Source: Fodinibius sp052060035
GTDB lineage: Bacteria; Bacteroidota; Rhodothermia; Balneolales; Balneolaceae
Direction: 5' to 3'
Assembly: GCF_052060035.1 (NCBI RefSeq)
Contig: NZ_JBPOEA010000003.1
Location: forward strand, 62,001-126,000
DNA: 64,000 nt
Part shown: positions 1 through 8,223 of the stretch, one piece after another
Position numbering within the stretch: the first letter of the stretch is position 1
Layout: each line of letters begins with the position of its first letter
Notes under the pieces: model-generated
Databases searched by the model: none
What the model was told of the DNA's origin: nothing
The model's input: only the letters and a program-made list of their open reading frames with translations
Made by a program: the position numbers and the translations under genes

Positions 1-616
1 GTCCTTTCCGTTTCACCTTTCTACCCACCGTAAGAAGCAGAAATTTATTATCCAGTGGAATACGAAAATTTTGCTGAAGTCGATTCCTCGATTCCTTTTT
101 GTCAGGGAAATTGTTCAGCTTCTTAAAATCAAATCCGTTCGGCAATGCCACTCCTTTTTCGGGATCCATGCCCCGCTTGATACATTCTTTGCGTGTAGCC
201 CGGGAAACAGAAATAACACCATCCAGATTTTTAAAAACCTTGGGGACAAACCACTGATAAATTTTAACCGGCAGCGTAACATCACGACCGTGATTAATGG
301 TAATCATCGGCACCTCAACCTTATTCCTTATAAAGTAGGCCAAGCTTGCCGTAACCATAGATGAGAAAACAATTATATCGGCATTATATTCACGAACTTT
401 ATGAGGCAGCTCAAACAAATTTCGAAAGAGGAAACCAGACGTTTGTAAAACTATTTTGCCTTCTTCAGAAACATTGATTGTTTCTGGAATAACTTCTACA
501 TCGTCTTTACGTTTGAGCTCGTTGATCAACTGTTGACTTACCCGTTGCATGCCGCCGACATTTTCGAGGATCTCACCTTCCGGTGGATGGGTATGTGAGA
601 CGTATAAAATTCGCAC
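1..616 (-). CDS. GT4-family glycosyltransferase (N-terminal part only)
   Basis: The gene runs off the left edge, so only about 205 N-terminal residues are visible. A GTG at 614-616 opens a frame beginning VRILYVSHTHPPEGE, followed by GGMQRVSQQL. This is the usual start of a GT-B fold glycosyltransferase: a beta strand, then the glycine-rich loop near the acceptor site. The fragment ends at VGRKVKRKG, the typical entry to the nucleotide-sugar-binding C-terminal domain. It probably adds a sugar to a lipid or cell-surface glycan at the cytoplasmic face of the membrane. It lies 17 bp downstream of another GT4 enzyme on the same strand, so the two are probably cotranscribed. Substrate cannot be told from the sequence. 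No ATG is available near the start, which makes GTG the best choice. Confidence 0.8.
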   Translation of the reverse strand, partial: MRILYVSHTHPPEGEILENVGGMQRVSQQLINELKRKDDVEVIPETINVSEEGKIVLQTSGFLFRNLFELPHKVREYNADIIVFSSMVTASLAYFIRNKVEVPMITINHGRDVTLPVKIYQWFVPKVFKNLDGVISVSRATRKECIKRGMDPEKGVALPNGFDFKKLNNFPDKKESRNRLQQNFRIPLDNKFLLLTVGRKVKRKG

Positions 617-633
617 AATAACTGATTAAGTAG

Positions 634-1788
634 CTAAAATTTAAGTTCAGGTCGGGGTTCCTTCAAGGCTTCCCTGTAATTTTCCAACAACTTATTGTTT
701 ACATTTTCCCAAGAATAAGCCAACGCTTTTTGCCGTGCCGCCTTACTCATTCGATCCCAAAGTTCTTCATCATTTGCAATATCGGCCACACATTCTGCAA
801 ATCTCTGTGTATCTCTTGGAGGGGCTAAAAAACCGTTCACCCCTGACTCTACCAGTGATCGACTTCCAGTTGCATCAGCCACCACACACGGTAACCCGCT
901 CGACATTGCTTCGAGCGTTACATTACCAAATGTTTCTGTTTCGGATGGAAATAGAAATATGTCACTGCTGGCATACGCTCTGCTCAACTCATCCCCTGTA
1001 ATAAAACCAGTAAAATGTGCTTCGGGCAACATGTGTTCGAGCTCTTTTTTAGCTGGCCCATCACCTACAATCATTGCTTTAATATTCGCATGATCTTGTT
1101 GCAAACGCTTGATCGTATCAACAAAGGTCTGGAGGTTTTTTTCCCAAACCAGTCGCGAAACAAAGGTCACGACCTTGTCGTCATCATCAAACCCAACTGA
1201 TCGCCGCCATTCCATATCCCTCAACTCGGGATTAAACTGATCCGTATTTACACCGCGAGCCCAAATGCGAATACCCTCATCGATACCCTCCTCATTCAGT
1301 TCATCAGCCATAGAGGGAGACGGCACGTAAATATGCTTACACTGGCTGTAAAACCAGCCGATATACTTCCATCCAAGTATCTCCAACATATCCAGATTAT
1401 AATACTTCAAATAGCTGGTAAAATGCGTGTGATATGAAGCTACAATTTGGATTTGATTGGCCTGAGCCCAGCGCATGGCTCGAAATCCTAGTACATCGGG
1501 AGTAGCTAAATGGATGAGCGTTGGTTCAAACTCTCGAAGTCGCCGCTGCGCTCTTTCGGGAAATCCAACCGTAATGCGATACTCCGATCGTCCTGGTACC
1601 GGAACCGATGGAACGGGGACAAATTCTCCTTCGTGGTCAATAGCCGGCTCATCAATGGTCGGGCCAAAAATAATTACCGGAATACCCTTTTCTTCCAAAA
1701 AACCAACTAATCTATTCAGGGTCAACGAAACACCATCCTGAATATGGTTATAATTCCCGGTAAAAATGGCGACTCTAAGTTCTTTCAT
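634..1788 (-). CDS. GT4-family glycosyltransferase (mannosyltransferase-like)
   Basis: A 384-residue GT-B enzyme that transfers a sugar from a nucleotide donor. Visible features are the N-terminal strand and loop FTGNYNHIQDGV (9-20), the acceptor-side THFTSY, the donor-domain entry VSRLVWEKN (210-218), VGDGP (241-245), and the donor-binding EX7E motif with Glu285 and Glu293 in SETETFGNVTLEAM. The full sequence resembles bacterial GDP-mannose-dependent alpha-mannosyltransferases of the PimB/MgtA type. Those often act on glycolipids, but the donor sugar here is an inference. The length is normal for the family. It is the first gene of a two-gene glycosyltransferase unit and diverges from the SDR gene at 1892. 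No signal peptide is seen, so it should be cytoplasmic or peripheral to the membrane. Confidence 0.88.
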   Translation of the reverse strand: MKELRVAIFTGNYNHIQDGVSLTLNRLVGFLEEKGIPVIIFGPTIDEPAIDHEGEFVPVPSVPVPGRSEYRITVGFPERAQRRLREFEPTLIHLATPDVLGFRAMRWAQANQIQIVASYHTHFTSYLKYYNLDMLEILGWKYIGWFYSQCKHIYVPSPSMADELNEEGIDEGIRIWARGVNTDQFNPELRDMEWRRSVGFDDDDKVVTFVSRLVWEKNLQTFVDTIKRLQQDHANIKAMIVGDGPAKKELEHMLPEAHFTGFITGDELSRAYASSDIFLFPSETETFGNVTLEAMSSGLPCVVADATGSRSLVESGVNGFLAPPRDTQRFAECVADIANDEELWDRMSKAARQKALAYSWENVNNKLLENYREALKEPRPELKF

Positions 1789-1891
1789 AAATTTTCCAAT
1801 ACATCTTTGATATTTGTATCTTTACAACTCTTTAAACTTGAGATGTTTTGACGATCACAGTTTAATATAGCCCCCAAATATACAAAATTTG

Positions 1892-2866
1892 ATGAAAGCC
1901 TTCGTAACCGGCGGAACAGGTTTTATTGGAAGTCATCTGGCTGATAGATTAATCGATTCTGATGATTACTCTGAAGTTCGATGCCTCATTCGAAACAATG
2001 AAAAATGGCTTAAAGATAAAGATTTTACTCGCATCCACGGCGATTTGGATGACCTACCCGTGCTTAAAAAAGCAGTTAAAGATGTCGATGTAATTTTTCA
2101 TATCGCGGGACGAGTTAAAGCTCCATCCTACGAAGAACTAAAGCATGCCAACGTGGATGCAACCGAAAACCTCCTGCGTATTGCCCAAAAAGAGGGTGTT
2201 CCCAAAATAGTAGTGTTATCATCTTTGGCGGCGGCCGGTCCCAGTGAAAACGGACCCGTTACCGAGAACAAACCCATGAATCCAATCAGCAATTATGGGA
2301 AATCAAAAAAAGAAATGGAGGAAATCATCCATGAAGTTTCAAATGGAACAACCTCTATAACAATTTTGCGTCCACCGGCTGTTTACGGTCCGCGTGAAGA
2401 TCAGATATACAGCTTTTTTAAGATGGTTAACAATCGCATATGCCCTATTATTGGCAATGGTGAACATCCCAAAATCTCAATGATTTACGTTGGTGATGTC
2501 ATCAATGGCATTTTTAAAGCAGTGGCCCAAAAAACAAAAGGAGTGCATACATATTTTATCTCTGGTCCGGAAATTTACACCTGGAATCAAATTCGCGGAA
2601 CTACCTCTAAAGTCTTAGGTAAAAAAGCGTTACCTATTTATGTAAAACCCAAACTTGTAAAAACCATCGCTGGTACGGTTGAAAAAGCTGCATCATTTTT
2701 TGGTGTGTATCCCGTTCTTAACAGGGAAAAAGCAAAAGAATTAATCTTAGAATGGACATGCTCCAGCGAAAAGGCACACCGCGAACTCGGCTATACCCCG
2801 CAATATGCATTAAGCGAAGGTATTTCACGCACAATCCATTGGTATCAAAAACATCACTGGCTATAA
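1892..2866 (+). CDS. NAD(P)-dependent extended SDR epimerase/dehydratase
   Basis: A 324-residue extended short-chain dehydrogenase/reductase. The nucleotide-binding motif TGGTGFIG is at residues 6-13. The catalytic serine region is VVLSSLAAAG, and the YxxxK pair sits in NYGKSK. The C-terminal substrate domain follows, ending in a typical GYTPQYALSEGI segment. Such enzymes act on nucleotide sugars, sterols or other hydroxyl/keto substrates; the substrate here is unknown. The start is set at the ATG at 1892, because the upstream in-frame TTG at 1889 would add only one residue. The stop is 4 bp before the start of the secreted protein at 2871, so the two are likely cotranscribed. The gene diverges from the glycosyltransferases, and a sugar-nucleotide role would fit that neighbourhood but is unproven. 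Confidence 0.85.
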   Translation: MKAFVTGGTGFIGSHLADRLIDSDDYSEVRCLIRNNEKWLKDKDFTRIHGDLDDLPVLKKAVKDVDVIFHIAGRVKAPSYEELKHANVDATENLLRIAQKEGVPKIVVLSSLAAAGPSENGPVTENKPMNPISNYGKSKKEMEEIIHEVSNGTTSITILRPPAVYGPREDQIYSFFKMVNNRICPIIGNGEHPKISMIYVGDVINGIFKAVAQKTKGVHTYFISGPEIYTWNQIRGTTSKVLGKKALPIYVKPKLVKTIAGTVEKAASFFGVYPVLNREKAKELILEWTCSSEKAHRELGYTPQYALSEGISRTIHWYQKHHWL

Positions 2867-2870
2867 ATTT

Positions 2871-4430
2871 ATGAAGAACAAACTATTCACGTTCCTTATC
2901 GGCTTATTGTTTTGTATCACAATAAATGTGACGGGTCAACCAACCCTGCAAAAAGATTTTTCCTATGTATTGGAAATTCCATCAACAATAACCATAGGTA
3001 GCTCTGCGGCCCATGTTTATGTGCTATCCGACAGTGAAGGAATGGCTGTATTTCGCACCCGGAAGGATACCCTGCAATGGCTCTACTCATCCACCGGCAT
3101 GGAACAACGAGGACATACTCTTACGGCTGATATTCGCTTTGCTTACCTCTGGGGAGACAGTCGACGACTCACCGTCCTGGAACCGACCTCTGTTTTGGGC
3201 GTTTATTCCTCTACGCTATTGCCCGCTAATCCACGAGATGCTGAAAGGATAGATAATAACTTATATGTAGCGCTGGGTGACAAGGGACTCGGAAAGATTT
3301 CGCTGCGTACCCCGGCCACTGTTGATTCCACCATGGATTATGTAGAACGTTCTCGCTTAAGCCGAGAAACTATTATTGATCTCGAAGCTTCAAATGATCA
3401 ACTTTTTGCTCTTTCAACCGGGCAAAAGCTATTTCATTTCGATTATGAGAACGAGCAATTATCGATAGCCAAGGAAGTCGAACTTTCGGAAGATATCACC
3501 AAAATATATCTGATTGATAATACGGTTTACGGCTCGGACAGCAACGGTAATATCTACGAGCTCGACAGTTCCGGTAATACCTCACAACTCGGCAGTATTG
3601 AAGAACCCGTTGTGAAGATAGCTTCTTGGAAAAACTGGCTTATCATTCAAGGAAACTCTAACAGAATCTGGACGTCATATCAGAATCGAAGTCCAGAGTT
3701 ATGGAAGGATGATGGAAAAGCTGGCAACTATTTTACTGTTACAGGAAATAATCTCTGGCTATTGGAATATGAGAAGCTAAGTCGGATCGTGACCTCCAAC
3801 CCCGGAAACGTTGAAGAAAATAATTCTACAACTATGAGCGGCGATTACTCCGGTGAAATTTCACTGGTGAATATTTCCGATAAAACGATTCCTCATACCA
3901 AGCCGCTGCTGTTCCCCATCAAATTTGAAGAAAATATTCCAGTTGATGCTGTTCAGATATCTTATCAATCTGATGATATTTCACATGCCGAAATTCGAGG
4001 CCAGAGTTTCTACTGGCAGCCCACGGCTGATGATGTTGGTAGTCATCGTATTAAAATTATTGCCTCAACAAACAGGGGCAAAACAGACAGCAGCAGCTTC
4101 AATATTGAAGTTACATCATTTAATTCTCCACCGCGATTTGCCCCTATACGACCGATAAGTATCCCCATCAATGAAGAATTTTCACTCCCCATAAAAGCAA
4201 CTGATCCTGACGGAACTAATAAGGATCTTATCCGATATCTTGGTGTTGACTTACCCGAAGGCGCATCCATTAACGAAAAAACGGGTGAATTTACATGGTC
4301 ACCGACACCTCGTCAGTTGGGTGAAAATCAATTCCGTGTGATTGCAACCGATCAGTATGGAGCAGCAAAATCGATTGATATTACTATTAAGGTTGTTGAA
4401 AATCCACGCAGCGAACAGACCGAGAATTAA
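2871..4430 (+). CDS. Secreted beta-propeller-like protein with Ig/cadherin-like C-terminal repeats
   Basis: A 519-residue exported protein of unknown function. A signal peptide with a KNK n-region and a hydrophobic core ends near VTGQP (about residue 23). Residues roughly 30-310 are rich in short beta-strand motifs ending in W, Y or L, consistent with a degenerate WD40/PQQ-like propeller. From about 320 onward there are two putative Ig domains of the cadherin-like/He_PIG type. The second is the clearer, with DPDGTNKDLIRY, LPEGASINEKTGEFTWSPT and NQFRVIATDQYG. Domains of this kind mediate adhesion or protein contacts at the cell surface. No lipobox or type IX sorting domain is evident. It sits 4 bp after the SDR gene and ends 34 bp before the proposed mutY start. 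No known gene name is supported. Confidence 0.7.
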   Translation: MKNKLFTFLIGLLFCITINVTGQPTLQKDFSYVLEIPSTITIGSSAAHVYVLSDSEGMAVFRTRKDTLQWLYSSTGMEQRGHTLTADIRFAYLWGDSRRLTVLEPTSVLGVYSSTLLPANPRDAERIDNNLYVALGDKGLGKISLRTPATVDSTMDYVERSRLSRETIIDLEASNDQLFALSTGQKLFHFDYENEQLSIAKEVELSEDITKIYLIDNTVYGSDSNGNIYELDSSGNTSQLGSIEEPVVKIASWKNWLIIQGNSNRIWTSYQNRSPELWKDDGKAGNYFTVTGNNLWLLEYEKLSRIVTSNPGNVEENNSTTMSGDYSGEISLVNISDKTIPHTKPLLFPIKFEENIPVDAVQISYQSDDISHAEIRGQSFYWQPTADDVGSHRIKIIASTNRGKTDSSSFNIEVTSFNSPPRFAPIRPISIPINEEFSLPIKATDPDGTNKDLIRYLGVDLPEGASINEKTGEFTWSPTPRQLGENQFRVIATDQYGAAKSIDITIKVVENPRSEQTEN

Positions 4431-4464
4431 CAAATCATTTAAACTTTACAGATTTAACGTATCC

Positions 4465-5559
4465 TTGGATAAAAGCGAATTTCAACGTGCCTTATTGAAT
4501 TGGTATGATCAATATAAGCGGGATATGCCATGGCGCGATTGCACTGATCCCTATAAAATTTGGGTCTCCGAAATCATGCTTCAGCAGACCCGCGTGGATC
4601 AAGCTACCCCTTATTTTAATCGTTTTATAGAGCATTTTCCTACCGTTTATGATTTGGCGAAAGCTGACCAACAAGAAGTGCTCAAAATTTGGGAAGGGCT
4701 CGGGTATTACAGCCGCGCTCGTCACCTGCATGCCGCGGCTAAGCTTGTGGTCGATAAGTTTGATGGCACGGTTCCCGACAATTGGGATGATATTAATGAG
4801 CTTAAAGGGGTGGGACCTTATACGGCTTCGGCTGTGCTAAGTATCGCTTACCAGAAAAAGCATGCGGTTGTTGATGGTAACGTCATCCGTGTACTCAGTC
4901 GATACTTGGGTATTGAAGATGATGTTCGAAGTTCAACCACAAAAAATACCATACAGGATGCTGCGGATGAGCTTATTTCCGAGCAACGACCCGGCGATTT
5001 CAATCAGGCCGTAATGGAATTGGGCGCAACAATTTGTACGCCCTCCAATCCAAACTGTGAAGAATGCCCCATTCAAGCTAATTGTGTGGCTTTCAAAACA
5101 GCTAAAACCGAAGAAATCCCCTACAAATCATCGGCAAAAAAGCGTCCGCATCACCAAATAGGCGTCGGCATTGTGATGAATGAGGATGAAGAAGTGCTCA
5201 TTGCCCTGCGTCCCGATGATGCCATGCTTGGTGGCATGTGGGAATTCCCCGGCGGCAAACAGCAAGAAGATGAACAGATCGAAGAAACGGTAAAACGAGA
5301 ACTAAATGAGGAGTTGGATATTGCTGTTTCAATCACAAAGCCTTTCATGAAACTCGATCACGCCTACTCACACTTTAAAATAACAATGCACGCCTACCTG
5401 TGTGAGTTAGTCGAAGGTAATCCAAAACCTAAAAGCAGCCAGGAAATTCGCTGGATCACTATTGACGATCTTAAAGATTATCCCTTTCCAAAGGCCAATA
5501 GAAAACTTACCGTAAAGCTAATGAATCTGGATAAAGGTCAGCAAGAGCTGGAGATTTAA
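4465..5559 (+). CDS. mutY: A/G-specific adenine DNA glycosylase MutY
   Basis: Removes adenine mispaired with 8-oxoguanine or guanine in base excision repair. Numbering from the TTG start at 4465 (364 residues): catalytic Glu36 in SEIMLQQTRV, helix-hairpin-helix LKGVGPYTA (113-121), catalytic Asp137 in VVDGNVIRVLSR, and the Fe-S cluster cysteines 191, 198, 201 and 207 in the standard C-x6-C-x2-C-x5-C spacing. The C-terminal NUDIX-like 8-oxoG recognition domain begins near 231 and keeps a good Nudix box (GGKQQEDEQIEE through RELNEEL, 263-284). An in-frame ATG at 4342 would overlap the upstream gene by 89 bp and add 41 unrelated residues. The TTG start restores the usual length and puts the catalytic residues at their E. 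coli positions (Glu37, Asp138). Confidence 0.95.
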   Translation: MDKSEFQRALLNWYDQYKRDMPWRDCTDPYKIWVSEIMLQQTRVDQATPYFNRFIEHFPTVYDLAKADQQEVLKIWEGLGYYSRARHLHAAAKLVVDKFDGTVPDNWDDINELKGVGPYTASAVLSIAYQKKHAVVDGNVIRVLSRYLGIEDDVRSSTTKNTIQDAADELISEQRPGDFNQAVMELGATICTPSNPNCEECPIQANCVAFKTAKTEEIPYKSSAKKRPHHQIGVGIVMNEDEEVLIALRPDDAMLGGMWEFPGGKQQEDEQIEETVKRELNEELDIAVSITKPFMKLDHAYSHFKITMHAYLCELVEGNPKPKSSQEIRWITIDDLKDYPFPKANRKLTVKLMNLDKGQQELEI

Positions 5560-5607
5560 ACTGTATTACATTTGTAATAATCTTTGACAAGGTAAATATC
5601 TTAATCA

Positions 5608-6450
5608 ATGTCACCGGAGCTTAAAAAACGATCATCCGCGGAGATCAAAAAACTTAAACCTTTTCTGGATAAATGGGTGGAAAAAGTCGAGCAGCCCAAT
5701 TATATCGATGAGGACCCTATTCTTTTCATGCACGCTTTCAACCAAAAGGAAGATCAGCTGTTAGCGGGATTTTTTGCGGCTACTATGGCGTGGGGGCGTC
5801 GCGATATCGTCATCCGAAAAGTACGCGACTTTCTCAATAGGATGGACAATCGTCCCACCGAGTTTATAACCCATTTCGAAGATCGCGATGCTGAGCGTTT
5901 CGATGGATTCAAGCATCGAACGTTTAAACCCATTGACATGAAGTGGCTGGTAAAAATTTTGCAGTCTATACTTCAAGATTATAATTCTTTTGAGAATTTC
6001 TGGGCGTATTGCTATCAAAAAGCTTCAGAAACCGATCAACCATTGATGTCGGTTTTTCATGAGCAGTTCTTTGCCCAGCATCCCGAAGCCCCACAGCGCA
6101 CCCGCAAACATGTTTCCAATGCTGATAAAAAAAGCTCTTGTAAACGATTGTATTTGTATCTGCGCTGGGCGTTGCGCCATAACAGTCCCGTTGACTTGGG
6201 AGTGATGGATTTTATGCCTCAGTCTGAACTCATGATTCCGCTCGATGTTCACGTAGCACGGCAAGCGCGGGGTTTGGGTCTTCTTTCCCGAACCTATAAC
6301 GACTGGTGGGCGGTGCAAGAGCTAACCGAATCACTTCGGCTATTGGATCCCCAAGACCCTGCCAAGTATGATTATGCGCTCTTTGGGCTGGGCGTCAATC
6401 AAGATAAGATCCCAGAAAAGTTCCTCAAGAATCCGGTCGTGTTGGATTAA
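5608..6450 (+). CDS. TIGR02757 family protein (DUF2400)
   Basis: A 280-residue protein of the TIGR02757/DUF2400 family, common in Bacteroidota and relatives and of unknown biochemical function. Recognisable segments are the N-terminal DEDPILFMHAFNQKEDQ, FAATMAWGRRDIVIRK, the central KRLYLYLRWALRH and the C-terminal IPLDVHVARQARGLGL, followed by DYALFGLGV. The MAWGRR and PLDVHVAR patterns are the strongest family marks. The layout of a helical protein with a late Asp in a PLDVH context recalls HhH-GPD DNA glycosylases. The mutY gene 48 bp upstream makes a DNA-repair link plausible, but that is an inference. Length is normal for the family, and no signal peptide or membrane segment is present. 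Confidence 0.85.
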   Translation: MSPELKKRSSAEIKKLKPFLDKWVEKVEQPNYIDEDPILFMHAFNQKEDQLLAGFFAATMAWGRRDIVIRKVRDFLNRMDNRPTEFITHFEDRDAERFDGFKHRTFKPIDMKWLVKILQSILQDYNSFENFWAYCYQKASETDQPLMSVFHEQFFAQHPEAPQRTRKHVSNADKKSSCKRLYLYLRWALRHNSPVDLGVMDFMPQSELMIPLDVHVARQARGLGLLSRTYNDWWAVQELTESLRLLDPQDPAKYDYALFGLGVNQDKIPEKFLKNPVVLD

Positions 6451-6473
6451 ATTATTACCCCCCCTTATTTTTG
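6442..6473 (+). promoter_or_regulatory. Candidate Bacteroidota-type promoter
   Basis: TATTTTTG at 6466-6473 matches the TAnnTTTG -7 element used by the Bacteroidota housekeeping sigma factor. A TTG at 6442-6444 lies 21 bp upstream as a possible -33 element. An overlapping TATAAT at 6475-6480 is an alternative. It would drive the frameshifted exported-protein gene whose ATG is at 6531. The -33 element overlaps the end of the upstream coding sequence. Confidence 0.35.
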
Positions 6474-6485
6474 TTATAATTTAGT

Positions 6486-6497
6486 ATGATTAATCAT
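6486..6497. promoter_or_regulatory. 12-bp perfect palindrome, possible operator
   Basis: ATGATTAATCAT reads identically on both strands. It lies between the candidate -7 element (6466-6473) and the ATG at 6531, where a dimeric regulator could bind. No regulator gene lies alongside. In an AT-rich leader a 12-mer of this kind could also occur by chance. Confidence 0.25.
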
Positions 6498-6530
6498 CAT
6501 ACATTATTTGAATACCCCTTATCACTAATT

Positions 6531-7251
6531 ATGCGAGCTCATAAAATTATACTATACGTAATCTCTCTCTTTATTACATATTATATGTTCAACTACCTCT
6601 ACTATTTCTCATGCTCAAACTACCTATAAGCAAGAACCGGGATTCTTCACGCCGGTCGTGGAATCATTATATCTGCAGGGAGGCATTTTTGAAGATGCAC
6701 AACTTATTGGTCCCGCCGTTGGATATCGATTCAACAGCAACTATGATATTAGTCTGCACACCGAATTCCTATTTTCTGAGTGGAAAGCGGGCAATTCAAA
6801 TAACCCACAATTGTCTATTTTAAACCTTGGGGTAACAGCAGGTCAAACCAACCGTTGGGATAATAACCTGCTACTTCGAACAGAGCTATCTGCATATCAA
6901 AGCGTTAATTTAAAGCTCAAAAATTATCAGGGATTAACCACTCCTTCATTAACCTCTGTGCTTGGGGTTTCATCCATATATAAGAAACTCTCTATTTCTG
7001 AGGCTATTACGTTTATGCCAAATGTCGGAGTATTAGCAGGAATGGGTGACTATCAACCGCCCTTTTCATCCGGCAATTTACGCCAAGGGTTTGACGGTTT
7101 TGTTGCTGGTCCACAGTTGAGGCTTGATACCAAATTTAGCATTGGAGACTCATTCTCTATAACCGCCAAACCCCAATATCGGCTCCGATATAACTTCACC
7201 CACGAACAATCAACGGGTACACTCACTTTTAACGTATTGTTCAATTTTTAA
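6531..7251 (+). pseudogene. Exported barrel-like protein with an apparent frameshift in the signal peptide
   Basis: The body of this gene is open from 6562 to 7251 in one frame, but that frame has no ATG before a GTG at 6658, which falls inside the mature protein. The only good start, ATG 6531, begins MRAHKIILYVISLFI in another frame and stops at 6627. Joining the two with a one-base shift somewhere in 6562-6615 gives a normal signal peptide ending STISHAQ, followed by TTYKQEPGFF. The mature part of about 200 residues has alternating aromatic strands and ends in FNVLFNF, like a small outer-membrane beta-barrel. It may be a real frameshift, a sequencing error, or a gene expressed from a rare start codon. 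It sits 2 bp before a second exported gene at 7254. Confidence 0.55.
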
Positions 7252-7253
7252 TA

Positions 7254-7874
7254 ATGATACGAATATGCATTGTAATTTTATTTTTTCTTTCAACTTGGCC
7301 AGCATCAGTTTTAGCTCAAAATGACAAAGTACCAAACCTTTGGGTTGGTATTCAGGCTAATGCCATTCCTACTTTTAAAGTCAATAGCACTGAAAACACA
7401 AGTGCTCGATCGCAAGGAATTATTCTTTCCATATCAGATTTCAAAAAATCTGGTTTTGGTATAAATTTTCAGCTTTTTCGGGGATTCGATTCTGCCGTAG
7501 ATTTCTTATATGGTGCCGGAATCTTTTATGCCGTTATTAACAATGACTCATTTAGACTTAAAAGTGGTATTAACATAAGCCGGTTTGCAGTTAATGATTA
7601 CAGAAGAGAAGGTGATGTTGTGGGCGGCAAGATTGAAGATCAATTTTCGGATACTTTTAAACCCTATCTTGAAATTGAATGGCCTTTTGCAAAATCCATC
7701 TCACTTATTCTGCAAGGTGGGTACCGATTGATGAGAAGTGATATAACCACAATAGAAGAAATTCTTGAAAGGTATCCGGATGGAAATCCTTATAGAGTTC
7801 ATGCCACAGATAATCAAAGATGGTACAGCTCTGGCTGGGAGTTTGGCTTGGGATTGCACATCAAAATCTATTAG
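7254..7874 (+). CDS. Exported protein, possible small outer-membrane barrel
   Basis: A 206-residue protein with a clear signal peptide (hydrophobic stretch, then PASVLAQ with cleavage near residue 22). The mature chain shows alternating hydrophobic strands and turns such as GINFQLFRGF, LYGAGIFYAVI and EFGLGLHIKIY. The last strand ends close to the C-terminus, as in outer-membrane beta-barrels. I do not recognise a named family. It follows the frameshifted barrel-like gene by 2 bp, and the two look like a transcriptional pair with similar architecture, possibly subunits or paralogues of one outer-membrane system. No enzymatic motif is visible. Confidence 0.6.
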   Translation: MIRICIVILFFLSTWPASVLAQNDKVPNLWVGIQANAIPTFKVNSTENTSARSQGIILSISDFKKSGFGINFQLFRGFDSAVDFLYGAGIFYAVINNDSFRLKSGINISRFAVNDYRREGDVVGGKIEDQFSDTFKPYLEIEWPFAKSISLILQGGYRLMRSDITTIEEILERYPDGNPYRVHATDNQRWYSSGWEFGLGLHIKIY

Positions 7875-7972
7875 AAATGATTAGTACTTTTTCTTTGTTA
7901 TAGATATGTACATTTACAAAAGAATCCTTATATTTCGCGTCCGAGAATTGAAAGTAAAACAATTTATAATCT

Positions 7973-8167
7973 ATGGTTGGAGTAAAAGTAAAAGATAACG
8001 AGAGTATTGACCGAGCCGTTAACCGGTTCAAAAAATTGGTTGCACGTTCACGAATTCTCAATGAATACAAAGAGAATCAACAATATACTAAGCCTTCGAA
8101 GGAACGTCGTGAGGCCTTGAAAAAAAGTATCCGTGAACAGCGCAGACGAGAGCGCAACCAGTACTAA
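7973..8167 (+). CDS. rpsU: 30S ribosomal protein bS21
   Basis: A 64-residue basic protein with the bS21 pattern: an N-terminal VGVKVKDNESIDRAVNRFKK, then a second helix, then an Arg/Lys-rich tail with REALKKSIREQRRRERN. bS21 binds the 30S platform near the 3' end of 16S rRNA and helps initiation. In Bacteroidota it is known to take part in occluding the anti-Shine-Dalgarno sequence. The gene is monocistronic, 98 bp after the preceding gene, and is followed within 25 bp by a strong hairpin terminator shared with radA, which runs the other way. Confidence 0.95.
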   Translation: MVGVKVKDNESIDRAVNRFKKLVARSRILNEYKENQQYTKPSKERREALKKSIREQRRRERNQY

Positions 8168-8189
8168 AAATTATTTTAGTGATTTTTAT

Positions 8190-8223
8190 AAAGCTCTTTA
8201 GCTCTTGCTAAAGGGCTTTTTTT
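8190..8223. terminator. Bidirectional hairpin terminator between rpsU and radA
   Basis: The arms at 8190-8202 and 8207-8219 pair over 13 positions with one G-U wobble and a TCTT loop, followed by a T run to 8223 on the plus strand. This terminates rpsU. The radA stop codon (8208-8210, minus strand) lies in the right arm. The A/T-rich sequence on the other side (8171-8190) could serve radA. Confidence 0.8.

Noticed and set aside
71..364. 97-residue plus-strand ORF
   Set aside because: It is antisense to the partial glycosyltransferase, whose translation on the minus strand is convincing.
4342..4464. ATG at 4342 as the mutY start
   Set aside because: It overlaps the upstream gene by 89 bp and adds 41 residues without similarity. 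TTG 4465 gives the normal length and residue numbering.
6611..6823. 70-residue ORF overlapping the barrel-like gene
   Set aside because: It reads in a third frame with no signal peptide or family feature, while the main frame encodes a continuous exported protein.
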